NCBI GenBank assembly: GCA_003427395.1
Contig: BFEA01000305.1
Coordinates: 365,231-399,803, forward strand
Reading direction: 5' to 3'
Source of the DNA: Chara braunii
Lineage: Eukaryota; Streptophyta; Charophyceae; Charales; Characeae
DNA length: 34,573 nucleotides
Under the pieces are notes generated by a model. That model was not told the origin of the DNA. It worked only from the letters and a program-made list of their open reading frames with translations, and searched no databases. Below are positions 1 through 11,110 of this stretch, one piece after another. Within the stretch, counting starts at the first letter, position 1. The number at the start of each line of letters is the position of its first letter. A program made the position numbers and the translations under genes.

Positions 1-23
1 AAAAAAAAAAAAAAAAAAAAAAA
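1..23. repeat. Poly(A) run at the left edge
   Basis: Twenty-three consecutive A residues open the window. This may be a contig edge in a homopolymer or the 3' tail of a retroposed sequence lying to the left. The sequence alone cannot separate the two. Confidence 0.6.
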
Positions 24-139
24 GCTTTTATGACACAAATGCCGACAATACACGTAAGACAATTTATCCCACTCTCAACATAATCCCTATATTAAAAGTT
101 TAAACGATTTTCTAACCGTTTTTTGCATAATTTTGCAAC

Positions 140-365
140 ATCACCACCAAGACTGAATTTCAACATGATTTCAACAGTTTATCAACAGTTTATCAACAAG
201 TTTTCAACAGATGGGAGAGAAGATAAACAGTTGATGAACTGTTTGTAAACATTTAAAAAAGGGTTAAACGATGAGATCCGCTTGGATCATTGATTATAAA
301 TACAGGCTAACCCCCTTCATGATTATCAACATGAACATGATGATAAACAGTTTATAAATTGATTA
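140..365. repeat. AT-rich segment with TTTATCAACAG motifs in both orientations
   Basis: The motif TTTATCAACAG occurs twice in tandem near 176-197, with a related TTTTCAACAG just after. Inverse forms (GATAAACAG) occur near 222 and 342. A small hairpin is visible near 223-244 (AAACAGTT, loop GATG, AACTGTTT), and GATCC-gctt-GGATC lies near 275. No ORF of note is present. This could be the terminal region of a mobile element or an unstable AT-rich block; no function can be assigned. Confidence 0.5.
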
Positions 366-441
366 AAATCTGATGTTATACACAAAGGTCCCCGTTAAAC
401 TTTAGTGTTAACACACTCTTTTTTTTCTGTTGCTGGCTGTG

Positions 442-1735
442 ATCTCGCGGGACGGTAGATAGGGACAGTGGGGGTGTGCGAATCTTGTGAATCCAGTCTT
501 GCTCCTCACTAATTAGATGACGAGGTATTTGGTGACCTTAAGAGAGTCACAGATACTCCCGCTGTTTACCCGTTTCATATTCAGAGCATTAGGCAGAAGA
601 CACATTGCGATGATTGCGTCGACATCCGTTGAGATCATCGCAAAGCCTTGCTTCAATTAAACTGTCAGATTCCCCTTGCATTCACCCATTTTGACCCTCT
701 CTCTCTCTCTCGCGCGCTGACGCTCCTGCGCTCTCCCGCGCATGGGCGCAACTAATTAGTGTTTGGTCGAATGTTTTCAGTTTGCTCGGGAGCGCATGTG
801 CAGATGAGCTCTAACCACATAGGTGCCCGTTTCCCGCACAAGCTCCGCTGCTTCGTGCAACCCCTTCCTCCGCGCAAGCTTCGCTGCTTCACACAACTTC
901 TTCCTCCGCGCGCAAGCAACTCCTTCCCCACGTAGAAACTCTTTCCTTCCTGCGGGGCAGCAGCTCCCCCTACGCGACACCTCGGATCCTCGTGCTCGCT
1001 CACACCCTTGCACTTGTGCGCGCACGTGCGCAACTGATCAGATGACGAAGCATTTGGCTACCTTAAGTGAACCATAGTTACTCCCTCCGTTTATCCGCGC
1101 TTTATCTTCATCCGTTGGGACCTCTGCAGTGCTTGGTCAAATCACCTCGCCTCGTCAGTCCCGAGTTTGTCTCTCTCTCTGGCTCGCTCACTCGCTAGCG
1201 CGCACGTACACTCGTCTGCGTCACTAATTAGACGACGGGTTCTCCTTCCGCTTAATATTCGCGCTTGATCGAATCTCCTCACTTTGGCACTCAGAGCGCT
1301 GAGCAGAAACCACATCCTTTTCCCCCACGCGCAGCTCGCCCCGACCATCCCTCACTATTCGATCGCTCCTCTGCGTGGTCCGATATTCTTTCCTTTTCCC
1401 ACGTTGATCTTTTTTTTATCCCATGCGCGATTAACTCCTCTCCCATGCTCCATCCCTGCAACCGCCAGATCTGCTTGCTCTCTAGTGATCCACAGTGTGC
1501 GCAGATCACTCACAGATGCGCATGACTCAGTCTTTGAGAGGAGCATACGAATCCAGGTAACGGGTGTAACGAGCTGCTGTAAGAAGCGATGGCGAGCAGT
1601 ACAAAGTCACCTCACATTGATCTCTCCTCGGGCTCCCTTCTAAGGTTAAGTAGTCTATTTCCCTCGGTTCGTCCTCAAAGTTTCCCGTTTTATTGGTCTT
1701 GTGTGCATCTGAGTCCTTCTGTCCTTGCTGCCCCG
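442..1735. repeat. 1.3 kb dispersed repeat, left copy
   Basis: This segment is closely similar along its length, in the same orientation, to 23001-24366. Shared landmarks in order are a TAGATAGGGACAGTG unit, GATGACGAGGTATTTGGT, CT-rich tracts, CATGGGCGCAACTAATTAG, the CCGTTTCCCGCACAAGCT stretch and the TAAGTAGTCTATTTCCC stretch. Similarity stops abruptly after CTTGCTGCCCCG at 1735. Short ORFs inside it on both strands are not convincingly coding. It behaves as a mobile or segmentally duplicated repeat, possibly an old LTR. The right copy has a TATAAA (24230) where this copy has TACAAA (1610). Confidence 0.75.
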
Positions 1736-1884
1736 GTGTCTGGATGCTTACCGCAAGAGTCGGACGCTCCTTCTTGACCGACATATCACCGGGGCTTGGA
1801 TACGAACCCCCGTCCCTCTTTCTCGCCATTCTGCCCGACCGTTCCAGGCTTTTTCTTTTGGCACGATTATCTGACTTCGTTCGT

Positions 1885-1892
1885 CAATAAAA
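1885..1892 (+). promoter_or_regulatory. AATAAA polyadenylation-like signal
   Basis: AATAAAA occurs just to the right of the 1.3 kb repeat, in the sequence cgtcAATAAAAattc. It could be a plus-strand polyadenylation signal, but such hexamers are common by chance and no transcript is identifiable. Confidence 0.15.
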
Positions 1893-1988
1893 ATTCTTGA
1901 ATTCTTTTGAGTAAGCTCTTCTTAGATCAGCGGGCCCCGTTCGTCCGACATTTCGGCCTCGATATGTCCCTCATAGTTCCCCTCGTCG

Positions 1989-2855
1989 TCACATCTTTAG
2001 AGGGAAAAATGTCCGAGTTGACCATAGGTCCATAGTGATTGAACTCGACTCCCGCCAACCATATATCTTAAGGAAGTAAAGGGCGGCGTAAGGCTTGAGC
2101 CGCCCGACAACAGCCCCCCCCCATTCTCGACGTCCCCAGCGAGCCACCAAATTTGAGATCGCCTGATTATCGAGGAGGAAGAAAATAATTGGCCGACACC
2201 TAATCCCTACCCGATCAACCCCAAGAAATGCATTCCTCTTATAATTTTCGTCCTTCCTTTTACCTTTCCTACCTCTCTTACCATTATCGTTTCTCTTTGC
2301 TTTCCACTTTTTGTTCCTTATCCGCTCTGTTAACCAGCCTATCGATGCTAAGCCCCAGTAGACTGCGAATTTGTCCCTCCACTTGAGAAAGTTTAATTTA
2401 CTTTCACTTTTACACTTAGTCGACCGAATTAATTTGATAAATGCTAAAGTAACCTCCTCTTCCAATATCAAGCTTTTGAACTTCTGAGGTCTGTCTCCCC
2501 CGTTCACGAGCGTTCTTGTCCTTCTCTTCTTCCTTCTGCGGTCAATCAACGAGGCTACCCATGGAGTAAGGAAGAGGTTTGGAGAAAGTTCGTCGTACGA
2601 AAGGCTCGAATGAATCCCTATCTCTCTTAGATAGCATCGTTCACTCCTCGTATACTCATAGAGGTTAATTGTAACAATATAATTAGTTAGAAAAATTAAC
2701 AGGCCTAAGCTAAAGTTGCAGCAGCAGCACCAGAAGTGGTAAACACGAGCATAGGTAAACGCAAGGATGCACATCAAGAGGCAAAGGAGAAACGGGTTTA
2801 TCCCTGCGATCCAATTTCCAGTCTTGACCACGTCAATGTTTTCAGATTTCCTCAC
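1989..2855 (-). CDS. Hypothetical 288-aa ORF with two hydrophobic segments, downstream of a gag-like gene
   Basis: This is one of the longest uninterrupted reading frames in the window. I do not recognise a family. The N-terminal 70 residues contain two hydrophobic stretches, about residues 18-36 and 48-66, separated by a CCCC cluster, so a membrane hairpin is possible. Basic clusters follow: RRRKKRRTR near residue 107 and a Lys/Arg-rich stretch near 178-207. It lies on the same strand as the gag-like pseudogene at 2914-4758 but in another frame. It could be an accessory third ORF of that retroelement, or a chance ORF in decayed element DNA. The C-terminal part looks like low-information sequence. 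A real protein is possible but unproven. Confidence 0.3.
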   Translation of the reverse strand: MRKSENIDVVKTGNWIAGINPFLLCLLMCILAFTYARVYHFWCCCCNFSLGLLIFLTNYIVTINLYEYTRSERCYLREIGIHSSLSYDELSPNLFLTPWVASLIDRRRKKRRTRTLVNGGDRPQKFKSLILEEEVTLAFIKLIRSTKCKSESKLNFLKWRDKFAVYWGLASIGWLTERIRNKKWKAKRNDNGKRGRKGKRKDENYKRNAFLGVDRVGIRCRPIIFFLLDNQAISNLVARWGRREWGGAVVGRLKPYAALYFLKIYGWRESSSITMDLWSTRTFFPLKM

Positions 2856-2913
2856 GCCAAGATCCCTTCACTTGAAATCTCTCCACAAGTTTTGACAGTC
2901 CCTAAATTCCCCA

Positions 2914-4758
2914 TTACGTGCCTCTAAGATGGCCAACATCCTCGATAAACTTCACTTCCGCTAGGGCCCTTTCATCACCCTTTCGGTCACATGCGAGTCG
3001 ATTTTTACCTTCTTGACCTGTCATACGACTATCAACCAATTCTTCTTCAACACTCATCAGATTGCATTTACCCATCAATGCGCATCGACCCACTCCAGAG
3101 TCCGTCTGTAGCCATCAGATTTGAGTTCGCTATTACCTCGAGACAATCCTCAGTATCGTTCTCATATATATCAATGGTCTCAGACAGTTGGGCAGGGTTA
3201 TAGCTGACGTCCGAGTCGATGTTCTCAAATAGTTGAGCAAGCTCATAGCTGACGCCCGACTCGACGGTCCGGATAGTCTTGAACAGTTGAGCAAGCTCAT
3301 GGCGGTCGTCCGGCTCTATGGTCTCAAATAGTTGAGCAAGCCCATAGCAGTCGTCCCGCTTGTACATGACTTCGAATGTTTGTGAAATATCAGCGTCTAC
3401 AACACTGCCGAGGAGATCTTTCTCATTTTGATCCTCTATCGACTCGCCTTGGGTATCTTTAGTATCTTTCAAGCCCTCACATTCTTCATTTATCACTATC
3501 ATCTTGATTGTCATGGTTCGATCTACCAATGTATCCTTAATCACCCTCGGTTCTTCGCCCTTCGACGAAACATCAATGTCGAGGTTAGTATCATCGGTCA
3601 TATCTTCACTCGATTCTTCATCCGTTTCCTTAGTGCACACTACAGTTGCACAAGAATCTTCCTCACTAGTCTCGAATCGAATGCTTGAAAACCCAATCGT
3701 CAGACTTTCATCTTTATCCAGGTCCTCCTCAAACCGAATACTCGGAACCCAAATTTCTCGCTACCTTGCCTCTCTTGTTGGTCTCGCTTTAATGCCAATG
3801 TTTGTCTCTGTTGAAGGTCGACAGGGTATGTCTTCATCACTTCCCCATTCCATCACTCTCCTCTTATTGAGCTCGACGGTTCTCCCGAAACTTTTTTCTC
3901 GTTTGTCTTGAGACTCTTGTTGTGAAGGAGTCTTCAACGATTTCGTGCTTCTTCGAGTTGAGATATTCTTCATTCTCGTCATCCTTTCTAGTTCAGCCCT
4001 TAAGGCCTCAATCTTCTCAAACGTTTCCCATTCTTTCTCATTTGGTCTTCTTCGATCTTCCTCTTCTTCTTTACATCTCGAACGCCGATCTCGAGCGTCT
4101 CCCCACTTACCGCCATTCTTCTTCCAGTCACCGGGGTTTCCTCCTTTCCATTTTCCACTTTCTTTACCTACTTTACTTTTGTTAGATGACCTGAACACTC
4201 TTCCATCGTCATCACCGAATTATTTTTCTAAATGACTTTTGGACACTCCTTTCTTCAATTTGTCCAATACACAAAGTATATAAGATCCGGCATCCAGTCC
4301 CTCAGTATGCAAAGCCAATGTCTTTGTTTGACCAAACGACAACCTTTTAGTAGGCATGTTTCTCACAACAAACTCTCTTCTCTCGATAGGTAGAGTTCCT
4401 ATGAAAATAGCGCATCGTTCTAACCCACCGATAAACCCCGTTTTCATAAATAGTTCAGATGCCTCCTCAAAACGTCTTGCAAATGTCACTAACGTCTCTC
4501 CTTCCTCTCTCTTGATCTCCTTTAAGTCCTCGACTGAGCACACGATATCGTCGCAAGCAAAATCCCAGGACAATCTCTCTCTGAAAGTTCTCCACTTCCC
4601 ATTTTCGGGTATAGTCGCACATACATCTTTGTCTAGTTTTAGATCCGTGTGATCGATGAATCCAAATATCGCTTCCTTCTCAGTAAATCTTGGTCTTCGA
4701 GCGTGAGCTCCCAATCATTAAGGAACTCTGTTACCCGTTGTCCAGTGAAACAAAGAGT
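2914..4758 (-). pseudogene. Decayed retrotransposon gag-like polyprotein
   Basis: Three open stretches share one minus-strand frame, with stops between them: 4714-4220, 4198-3761 and 3640-3068. The first contains a capsid-like region (FTEKEAIFGFIDHTDLKLD, then LVTFARRFEEASELFMKTGF), which resembles plant Ty3/gypsy Gag. The upstream part (FTGQRVTEFLNDWELTLED) is in another frame, open from 4758, so a frameshift lies near 4690. The second stretch is a charged, Lys/Arg-rich linker with a coiled-coil-like EKIEALRAELERM. The third is acidic and ends in four peptide repeats. A 53-codon ORF (3075-2914) continues after another frame change. No zinc knuckle, protease, RT or integrase follows, so this looks like a gag-only or internally deleted element. 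The gag assignment rests on the pattern of residues, not on a search. Confidence 0.5.
3170..3365 (-). repeat. Four-copy internal repeat of about 42-54 bp in the gag-like gene
   Basis: On the minus strand the units read GLAQLFETI, ELAQLFKTI, ELAQLFENI and NPAQLSETI, each followed by a short acidic or polar spacer of 5-9 residues. The DNA units begin near 3176, 3219, 3279 and 3321 with GTCTCAAATAGTTGAGCAAG or variants. The peptide has the hydrophobic spacing of a short amphipathic helix. Confidence 0.75.
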
Positions 4759-4789
4759 CTAGGTGAAATGCGGTGGATGGTAGGACAAA

Positions 4790-6480
4790 GGACCGTATAA
4801 TTATCTGTATCCCATAGAATATGGACTTAGTGTACATGGTGGCTCATATCGTCCTTCTCGCCGAGTCCCTCCTCAAGGGATTCCTACATACGGTTGTCCT
4901 TCAATAGATCTTATGTCTATATCCCTCCCGATTGCTGGCTTCATATGAGGTGGTCTACCTTCATACTCACTATTCCACCTTTCTCCTATCCCTGTCGTCA
5001 TCCTTTCCCCTCCATCAGATCTTTCAACCCCCATCTTTCTCTAAGGAATATCAGGTTCACTCCTTATTTTCGACAAATAAATTTTTTCCATAACTTTCCC
5101 GCGCTTCTTTTCCAACTCTCCATCAATCCAACTAATCAACAAAGAGATGAAAGTTCAGTCTCTCAAACACCATGTAGCCCAGCCCGACTGATGAGCTCAT
5201 TGATCCCCACGACAGGCCTCCACTGGACCAACTTATATCCCTGACGACGTCAACAGGCCTAGAAGAGAACCGCCCTCTCCCGTATCTCCTCCTACCCTCA
5301 CGTCGAAAGAGAGGCTGATCTCATGTCGCCATCATCGCTGACCTATCAATCCCGAGAGCAATCCCTTGACGCGAGCCGGCCAACTCGTGCGTCATAGGGT
5401 CGGACCAAAGTCACACGCTCACAGAACGGTGATATCTCCCTCGTGCAATCCTATCCGACACCATGTCTCTACTCGACCCACCTCAGACATGGATTTATCC
5501 GGGACGCTTTCTCCCTGACATTGCGTAGTGTCCTATTCAGACCTGTTGCTAGCAATCGGATCAGCTAGCCTATCTATTCCCCCCAACTCCTTGCGATCCG
5601 GGGTGCTTCTCCCCTCCCCTTCAATCCCTCCGATACATTCCCTGCTCACAATTTTCACTCAAAGAGATTTGAATCAAGTGGACTGACAAAGGGTAGGAAA
5701 ATCAGAAGACAATCTCCCTCCAATCACAAAAACATGACAGAGAAAATCCATGCAGAAAACAGAAATGCAGAAAATCAATACTCGAAATATCTCAGCGGTG
5801 TCGGGTTGCGGAGGCTCCTCTATGGACCACCGGTGCCGACGTGCGACTCGTCACTCTCCGACACCTCCGCCGCAACCGCGATGCCTGACTCAGGTGCCTA
5901 TTGTTACACTCCCCGACGGGCCACAGTTCCCCTGGCTCGCCCGCCAGACACCCCTTTCGACCCTACTTCGAGCGAGATGCACTTTCTGCCCTGTTGCCGG
6001 TCTTGAGATGAACTTAACCAGCCGGGACCGACGATCGAGCCTGATCCGGTGGGGAGGCCCCGGGGTCGGGATGTCTGTTACCCACCGCACCCCTTTTAGG
6101 GACTCTCAATCGTCCGTCAAGGACCGAGAGCGAGAGAACCCGCCTCGATATCCACCCACGTGGTTTTCGCCTCCCGGTTTTCTCCCCAGCCTGCCTGTGG
6201 TCAGCAACCTCCGTCCCTACGGGCGTCATCCCGGTCCCCTCTCCGCTACTGGTCCGTCTGAGTTCCGTTGTTTTCACTTTGCCAGCCCTTGCCCGGCCTT
6301 TGCAGCCTTGGACCTTACCAAAGTACTTCCTTCTTTTTGCCCCAGGTGACTGTCTAACGAATGGTCCGCTCTAATGGACCTATTTCACAGCGGAATTCAC
6401 AACCTGAGCCCGATCCCCCTACACGCTCGTTCACCCTCTTTTCTCTTTTCCTCTCGGTCTCTCGTTTTTTTCTCCTTCTT
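4790..6480. other. No supported gene
   Basis: This stretch holds only short, low-information ORFs. The 199-codon frame at 5750-6349 (+) is Pro/Ser/Arg-rich and looks like a chance ORF in GC-rich DNA. An inverted pair GGTGTCGG / CCGACACC flanks about 50 bp near 5799-5864. No PBS, LTR end or RNA gene was seen. Confidence 0.5.
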
Positions 6481-6499
6481 TAGGATTCGGTTCACGTGA

Positions 6500-7140
6500 G
6501 TATGTCCAGATCCATGACCTAGGCAAAGAAGAACCGGACTGCAACAAATCCCGAGGAGTCGTTTTAACAGGCTAGATCCCCCCCCTTATTAGGCATAGGC
6601 TTTCTTCTTCAGCAAGTCGAAATAGCAAGGGATCACCCTACAAGCTTGATCACAACTGCAGGAAGCCACGATACCGAACGCTCAAACACAAGAGCTTGTC
6701 AAAAACATGATTCAGAAAACAGGCCGAGCTGCAGCAAGGGCAAGATAGCACGCGGTCACCCTGCGCGCTCAAACACAAACGGGATTCGGAAGGATAGATT
6801 GAGCCGCAGCAGGATCCCAAGGCTCGAACACGAGAGTTTAACCAGCAGAAAGACGATTCGAATTACAACAAAGTCGGGGTGCATGCGCGCAAGAGTTTGA
6901 CCAACAAGAAAACTCGGAGAGACAAGTCGGACTACAGAGGAGTCGCAAGCTTCGAATCCAAGAGCAACGTGACTCATAAGGACATGCCAAACCACAATGA
7001 AGTCGCAGACCTTCGAATACAAGAGCAACGTGACTCAGAAAGACAGGGTCAAACCACAGCGCAGTCGCGATGCTCAAACCCAAGAGTTCATCCAGCAACG
7101 TAACTCAAATTGACTGGTCGAACTATCGCGAAGTCTCCAT
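6500..7140. repeat. Diverged minisatellite with a unit of about 61 bp
   Basis: Successive units begin with (C/T)(A/G)AA(C/T)(A/C)CAAGAGTT or a variant near 6690, 6771, 6825, 6886, 6953, 7014 and 7075. The last intervals are 61, 67, 61 and 61 bp. Each unit carries in order an ACAAGAG start, an AACTC-like core, a GGACTACA-like stretch and a GAAGTCGC-like end. A degenerate further unit lies near 6528-6600. Short ORFs across it are by-products of the repetition. Confidence 0.7.
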
Positions 7141-7188
7141 AGTCACCCGAACACCCTCCCCCTCTCTCTTTCTCTCTCTCTCTTTGGC

Positions 7189-7191
<3 letters not shown>

Positions 7192-7247
<56 letters not shown>
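7192..7247 (+). repeat. (CT)28 microsatellite
   Basis: A perfect 56-bp CT tract lies inside a longer CT-rich run starting near 7160. A second tract follows at about 7269-7294. A homopurine/homopyrimidine mirror repeat of this length can in principle adopt triplex DNA. Copy number in a draft assembly may be unreliable. Confidence 0.9.
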
Positions 7248-7251
<4 letters not shown>

Positions 7252-7798
7252 ATTATGGCAGCGCTCCTTCTCTCTCTCTCTCTCTCTCTCTCTCGGTCAT
7301 CGAGCGTCAGGACCGGGCGTTCGCTACGTGCGCTGGAGAGCCGGTTCCTCCTCTCGCGTGAACCTTCTTCTCTTTCTCTCTCTCTCTCCCGCGCGTGTCT
7401 TCTCCCGCTCCGTGGCGCGTCTCTTGTTACCTCGCCCTCCGTGCGTCAGGATTCGTCAACACCCCCCCTTCTCTCCCTCTCTCTCTCTCTCTGTCTCTCC
7501 CCCCCCTCCGTCTCTCTGGTCGTGTCTTACTTCGCCCCGAGATCCGTCGCTGGCCGCCGCGCCCCCCGTGCGAGCAAGCCCCGTTTGCCTTAATCTCTCC
7601 GCCCAAGGTCGCTTCTCCCTCTCAGACGCCTTCTCGTCTCTGTCGATCGTGAGCACGTGCAGGCACCGAAGCGTGTTGAAGACGTGGGCGCCCGTTCTCA
7701 ACCAGCCGGACGTTCCGTGCGCCGTTCTCGTGCGCCTCGAGTACTCCTTCTTCCCTTCTTCACGTCAGTCGGTGTTGATCGACGAGCGCCTCCCTCCT

Positions 7799-7830
7799 CT
7801 CCCCCCCCCCCCCNCTCTCTCTCTCTCCTT
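7799..7830 (+). repeat. Poly(C) run with an N followed by (CT)n
   Basis: About thirteen C residues are interrupted by an ambiguous base at 7814 and followed by CT repeats. The N marks an unresolved homopolymer length. Confidence 0.8.
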
Positions 7831-10814
7831 CCTCACTGTCATCGCTAGTAGGCTAGAGCGCGCTTGTCGACCTCCCCCGTACGATAGCGATCAGACGCGT
7901 GGACTTCCTGAGCTAGCACATCGCTAGTCCGTCCGTCGCAACGTTCGTTCTTCTCGTGCGCTCCTTCCTCGTCTCAGCTAGCTTTCTCTCGCTCTCCCTC
8001 TCTCTCTCTCTCCTTCCTTCCCGCACCCACGCCTTGCTGCCGGGTGCTCCCTCGTGCTCTAGCGCGAACTGTGCGCCCCAATCGTGAGTGAAAGATTCCC
8101 TTCCCCCCAAAAAAACTTTTCCTTCGTCCCTCCCCCCTTTTTTGTTCTACCTCCCCCCTTTTATACTCTCTCCCTCCGCTCTTCTACTCAAGATGGCCTC
8201 TCGCAATCTGTCAACGAAAATTCCCTCTTAGCTCCCGCCTTGGCCGGCTTGCCCCAGTTCGCATCTTTGGCGGCCCCTTCGAAAATTTCACGATAACTTT
8301 AAATTTTTGTCTCCCGCTTGTCCGCTTCGTCTTTCACCACCGATACCTCCCCCCTCTTTCTTCCACCAATCCCATCTTCCGATCGGCTTTGTTCTCGGAT
8401 CCACGAGTTGCGCCTCCTCACCAAAAAAGCTTCTTTCTTCTCTCGCTTTTCCTTCGTCAGTAGGCACGTGCGTGCGCAAGCCCCCCCCCTTTCCTCAACA
8501 GTTTCTCCTGCTCACCCATTTGCTCGCCAATCCCCCTGAGGGAGCGAGCGAGGTCCCAGACTGGATCACACCTCCCCGCAGCTTCCTCCTGGCCCCTGTG
8601 CTACCCCCCTTTTTTCGGGCCGGCCAAATGTGGCCCCAGTTCCCCTTCGGACCCTCGCAATCCCATATCTCTTCTTTCTCTGCCAGTAGCAGCGCATCTT
8701 TCCTCTTTCCACGGATCGACACACCGCCCCTGACCGATACGTAGTGTTTTTCCTCGCATGGATCCAAAGAATTTGCGCAAATACAGTTCATAGCCTCAAC
8801 GGGCTTCGGATCTTTTGCCCGTTCGCCTCCCCCTTTCTTCTATCCGCCTACGCATCTCTGTCCACAATCTTGGACAATCTCCCGCTCCCCGCCTGTTCGC
8901 CTCCCCCGTTTCTTCTATCCTGTGGCAGACTATCCGCATCTAGACTGGTTCCAGTCACTGATACATGCCAGGCCCGCCCCCGCTCCGCCAACGTTGTATT
9001 TTCAAGAACCGATCTTCGACGCCCCTCGCTAACGGCCCGCCGACAACTTCCCTTCTTGATTCCACCCGCCTCCTCATGCGACTACCCCCCTATTTCCTCG
9101 CCCACCAATCCTTTCCTCCCACTGCCTTCTCGTTGTTCGACTCCGTTCCTCCAGCTCGCGATTCTCCCCACAAGGTCGCCTGGTGTATGCCAAGAAGAGT
9201 CACTCCCCTTCTTCGCTGATCCGCCTGCTTCTCTCACTACCAACCCCCGGTCCCTTTTGCTCAGGTTTCGGATTCCTGCAGCTGGCAGCAGGCTCGATCC
9301 GCGGCCCGAGGTCCAGCCAATTTTCCTTGCTGGCGTTATCCCCGATCCCTTAATCAGAAGAGGTTAGCGTGGCCATCAACACGCGTAATTCGGAATCGAA
9401 ACGCTCGGGTTCGCCCTGCCTGGCCGAGGTCCCCACTGTCTTTTGGTTTGACCTGCCAGGCCGGAGCCCCTCTCGCCACGCATCAATCCCCTCACTCCCC
9501 CTGTTCCAAGTGATTCATCTGCCTCACAGCCAGGCCAGCAGCCGCTCTCGTTCGTCTCCCGGAATCCGCTGTATGGTCCCCTTTCCCTAAGGCCCCTTTC
9601 TCTTTAATTCGACTCGCACCAGGCGTCGCCCATACGTGCCCATAGCAGATTTCCAAAGGAAGGTCGATACGGTGCCCGCCATCGCCCAGGGTCATATCAA
9701 GCTGCAGCCCTCGTTACGAAAACCCATCCTTGGTGCGACCACGTGTTTGTCATGGGCCTCCTTCGACCGCGAAAAGTCCCGCGACGTGTCGCGTGAGACC
9801 GAGGTTGATCCGGCCCCCTTTTCGGTTAAACCTGGATCCTCACACGCTCCGTTATCCCGAGTTTTTTCTGGCCCGCCTCAAAGTCAGCCACCAACCCTTG
9901 ATTCCTCGCCTTAGGTACTGAAAACCTCGATCTTTTGGAATCCGCCCGTGCCCGCGTGCGACCACGGTTCGAACCGCCACTCTAGTCCATTGAAGGGTTA
10001 GTACGAAGACCCGGAAACTCAGAGCCACCCACAAACCTCACAATCACATGCAAACCCACGCAAAAACAGCAAAGAAAGGTATGAAACTTTTTCGTTTCCA
10101 AAAAGAAAGGTCCCCGGCTGGTAGGCAGCCGCCCGACACCGGGTTGTCGAGATGGGTTGGACTGTCAGTCACGGCGACTCACCGCCACACTCTTGCCTCA
10201 ACGCACCCTGGCATTTCCAAGGGAAGCAATACCGACGTCAATAATGGAGTTGAACGCCTCGAACACCAACGCCTACCTCGCCTCAGCGGTAACAGGAGGA
10301 CCGAAGTCCCGAGAGGCAGCCCTCCCCGGCAACGACGCCATTGTCGACCGGTAGAAGTGATATGCCAGCACGCCGATCGGACCCTTTCCCTCGCGCCGTG
10401 TTTGTCACCCACGGGAGGGTCGACCGGAGCTCCTGTAACCTGCAAAGTCGACCACTGAGTCAAATATGAAAACAAGGTGTGAACTAGACGACGCACAAAA
10501 ATGCAGAAAGAACGAGATAATTGTTTTATTCAGTCAATAAGGTTCAGCGCAAACGCGCTACACCCTATCCCAGGGCAACCTCCCCTACGCCGGCCCAGGA
10601 GTGCAGTTTGTGTTGAGACTGGACGTGCTGGATCTCGCGATCAATGGGTTGTCGTCGGTACTGCATCGTCGGTCCCAGGGGATCCTGTTAGAGCTCTCCA
10701 AGTCCGAAGTAGCATCACGGCCCATTGAGGCCCGATTCTTAATCTGAGTCCGGGCTCCGACTTGAGGCCCGTTGGAAGGATGACGCCTTGGCTCTCTCGG
10801 TGCGCAATCTGGCC

Positions 10815-11110
10815 CTGCTCTTGGCCTTGGTCTTGTTTGGTCTGGCTTGTTATGGTCTGATCTGTGTACCGTCCAGGTCTGGTCTGAACTAGTTCCAGGT
10901 CTGGTCTGATTTATGCTAGTCCTGGTCTGTTCCGGGTCTGGGCTGTTCTGAACTGGTTCTAGTTTGTTCCGGATCTGGTCTGGTCTGTACTGGTCCTGGT
11001 CTGTTCAAGGTCTGGTCTAATCTGAACTGGTCCTGGTCTGGTCCGGGTCTGGTCTGGTCTGTACTGTTCCGGGACCGGTCTAGTCTGTCTTGGGCCCGGT
11101 CTGGTTTGTT
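10815..11110 (+). repeat. GGTCTG/GGTCCTGGTCTG minisatellite
   Basis: Plus-strand sequence is dominated by short imperfect units such as GGTCTGGTCTG, AACTGGTCCTGGTCTG and GTTCCGGGTCTGG, with a basic step of about 5-10 bp. Read on the minus strand it yields Asp-Gln-Thr-Arg-Pro-Gly-rich peptide repeats. These are more likely a by-product than a protein, since the frame is short and lacks a domain. Confidence 0.75.

Larger units (their letters stand above)
7140..9600. other. Pyrimidine-rich block without a gene
   Basis: The plus strand is strongly C/T-rich for about 2.4 kb, with many poly(C) and CT runs. The long plus-strand frames here are Ser/Pro/Leu-rich translations of that composition and show no domain. 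A repeated phrase of about 30 bp, TTCGCCTCCCCC followed by TTTCTTCTATCC, occurs near 8821 and 8898. Nothing else is identifiable. Confidence 0.6.

Noticed and set aside
176-365. DnaA-box-like TTATCAACA motifs suggesting a bacterial origin of replication
   Set aside because: The motif differs from TTATCCACA, and the retroelement, intron-like and U6-like content shows eukaryotic DNA.
7070-9367. Long Ser/Pro/Leu-rich ORFs on the plus strand (up to 285 codons)
   Set aside because: They follow directly from CT-rich composition, overlap one another in several frames and have no recognisable motif.
9905-10030. tRNA-like sequence around GGTTCGAACCG
   Set aside because: The B-box-like match is a palindrome around TTCGAA; no acceptor or anticodon stems could be paired on either strand.
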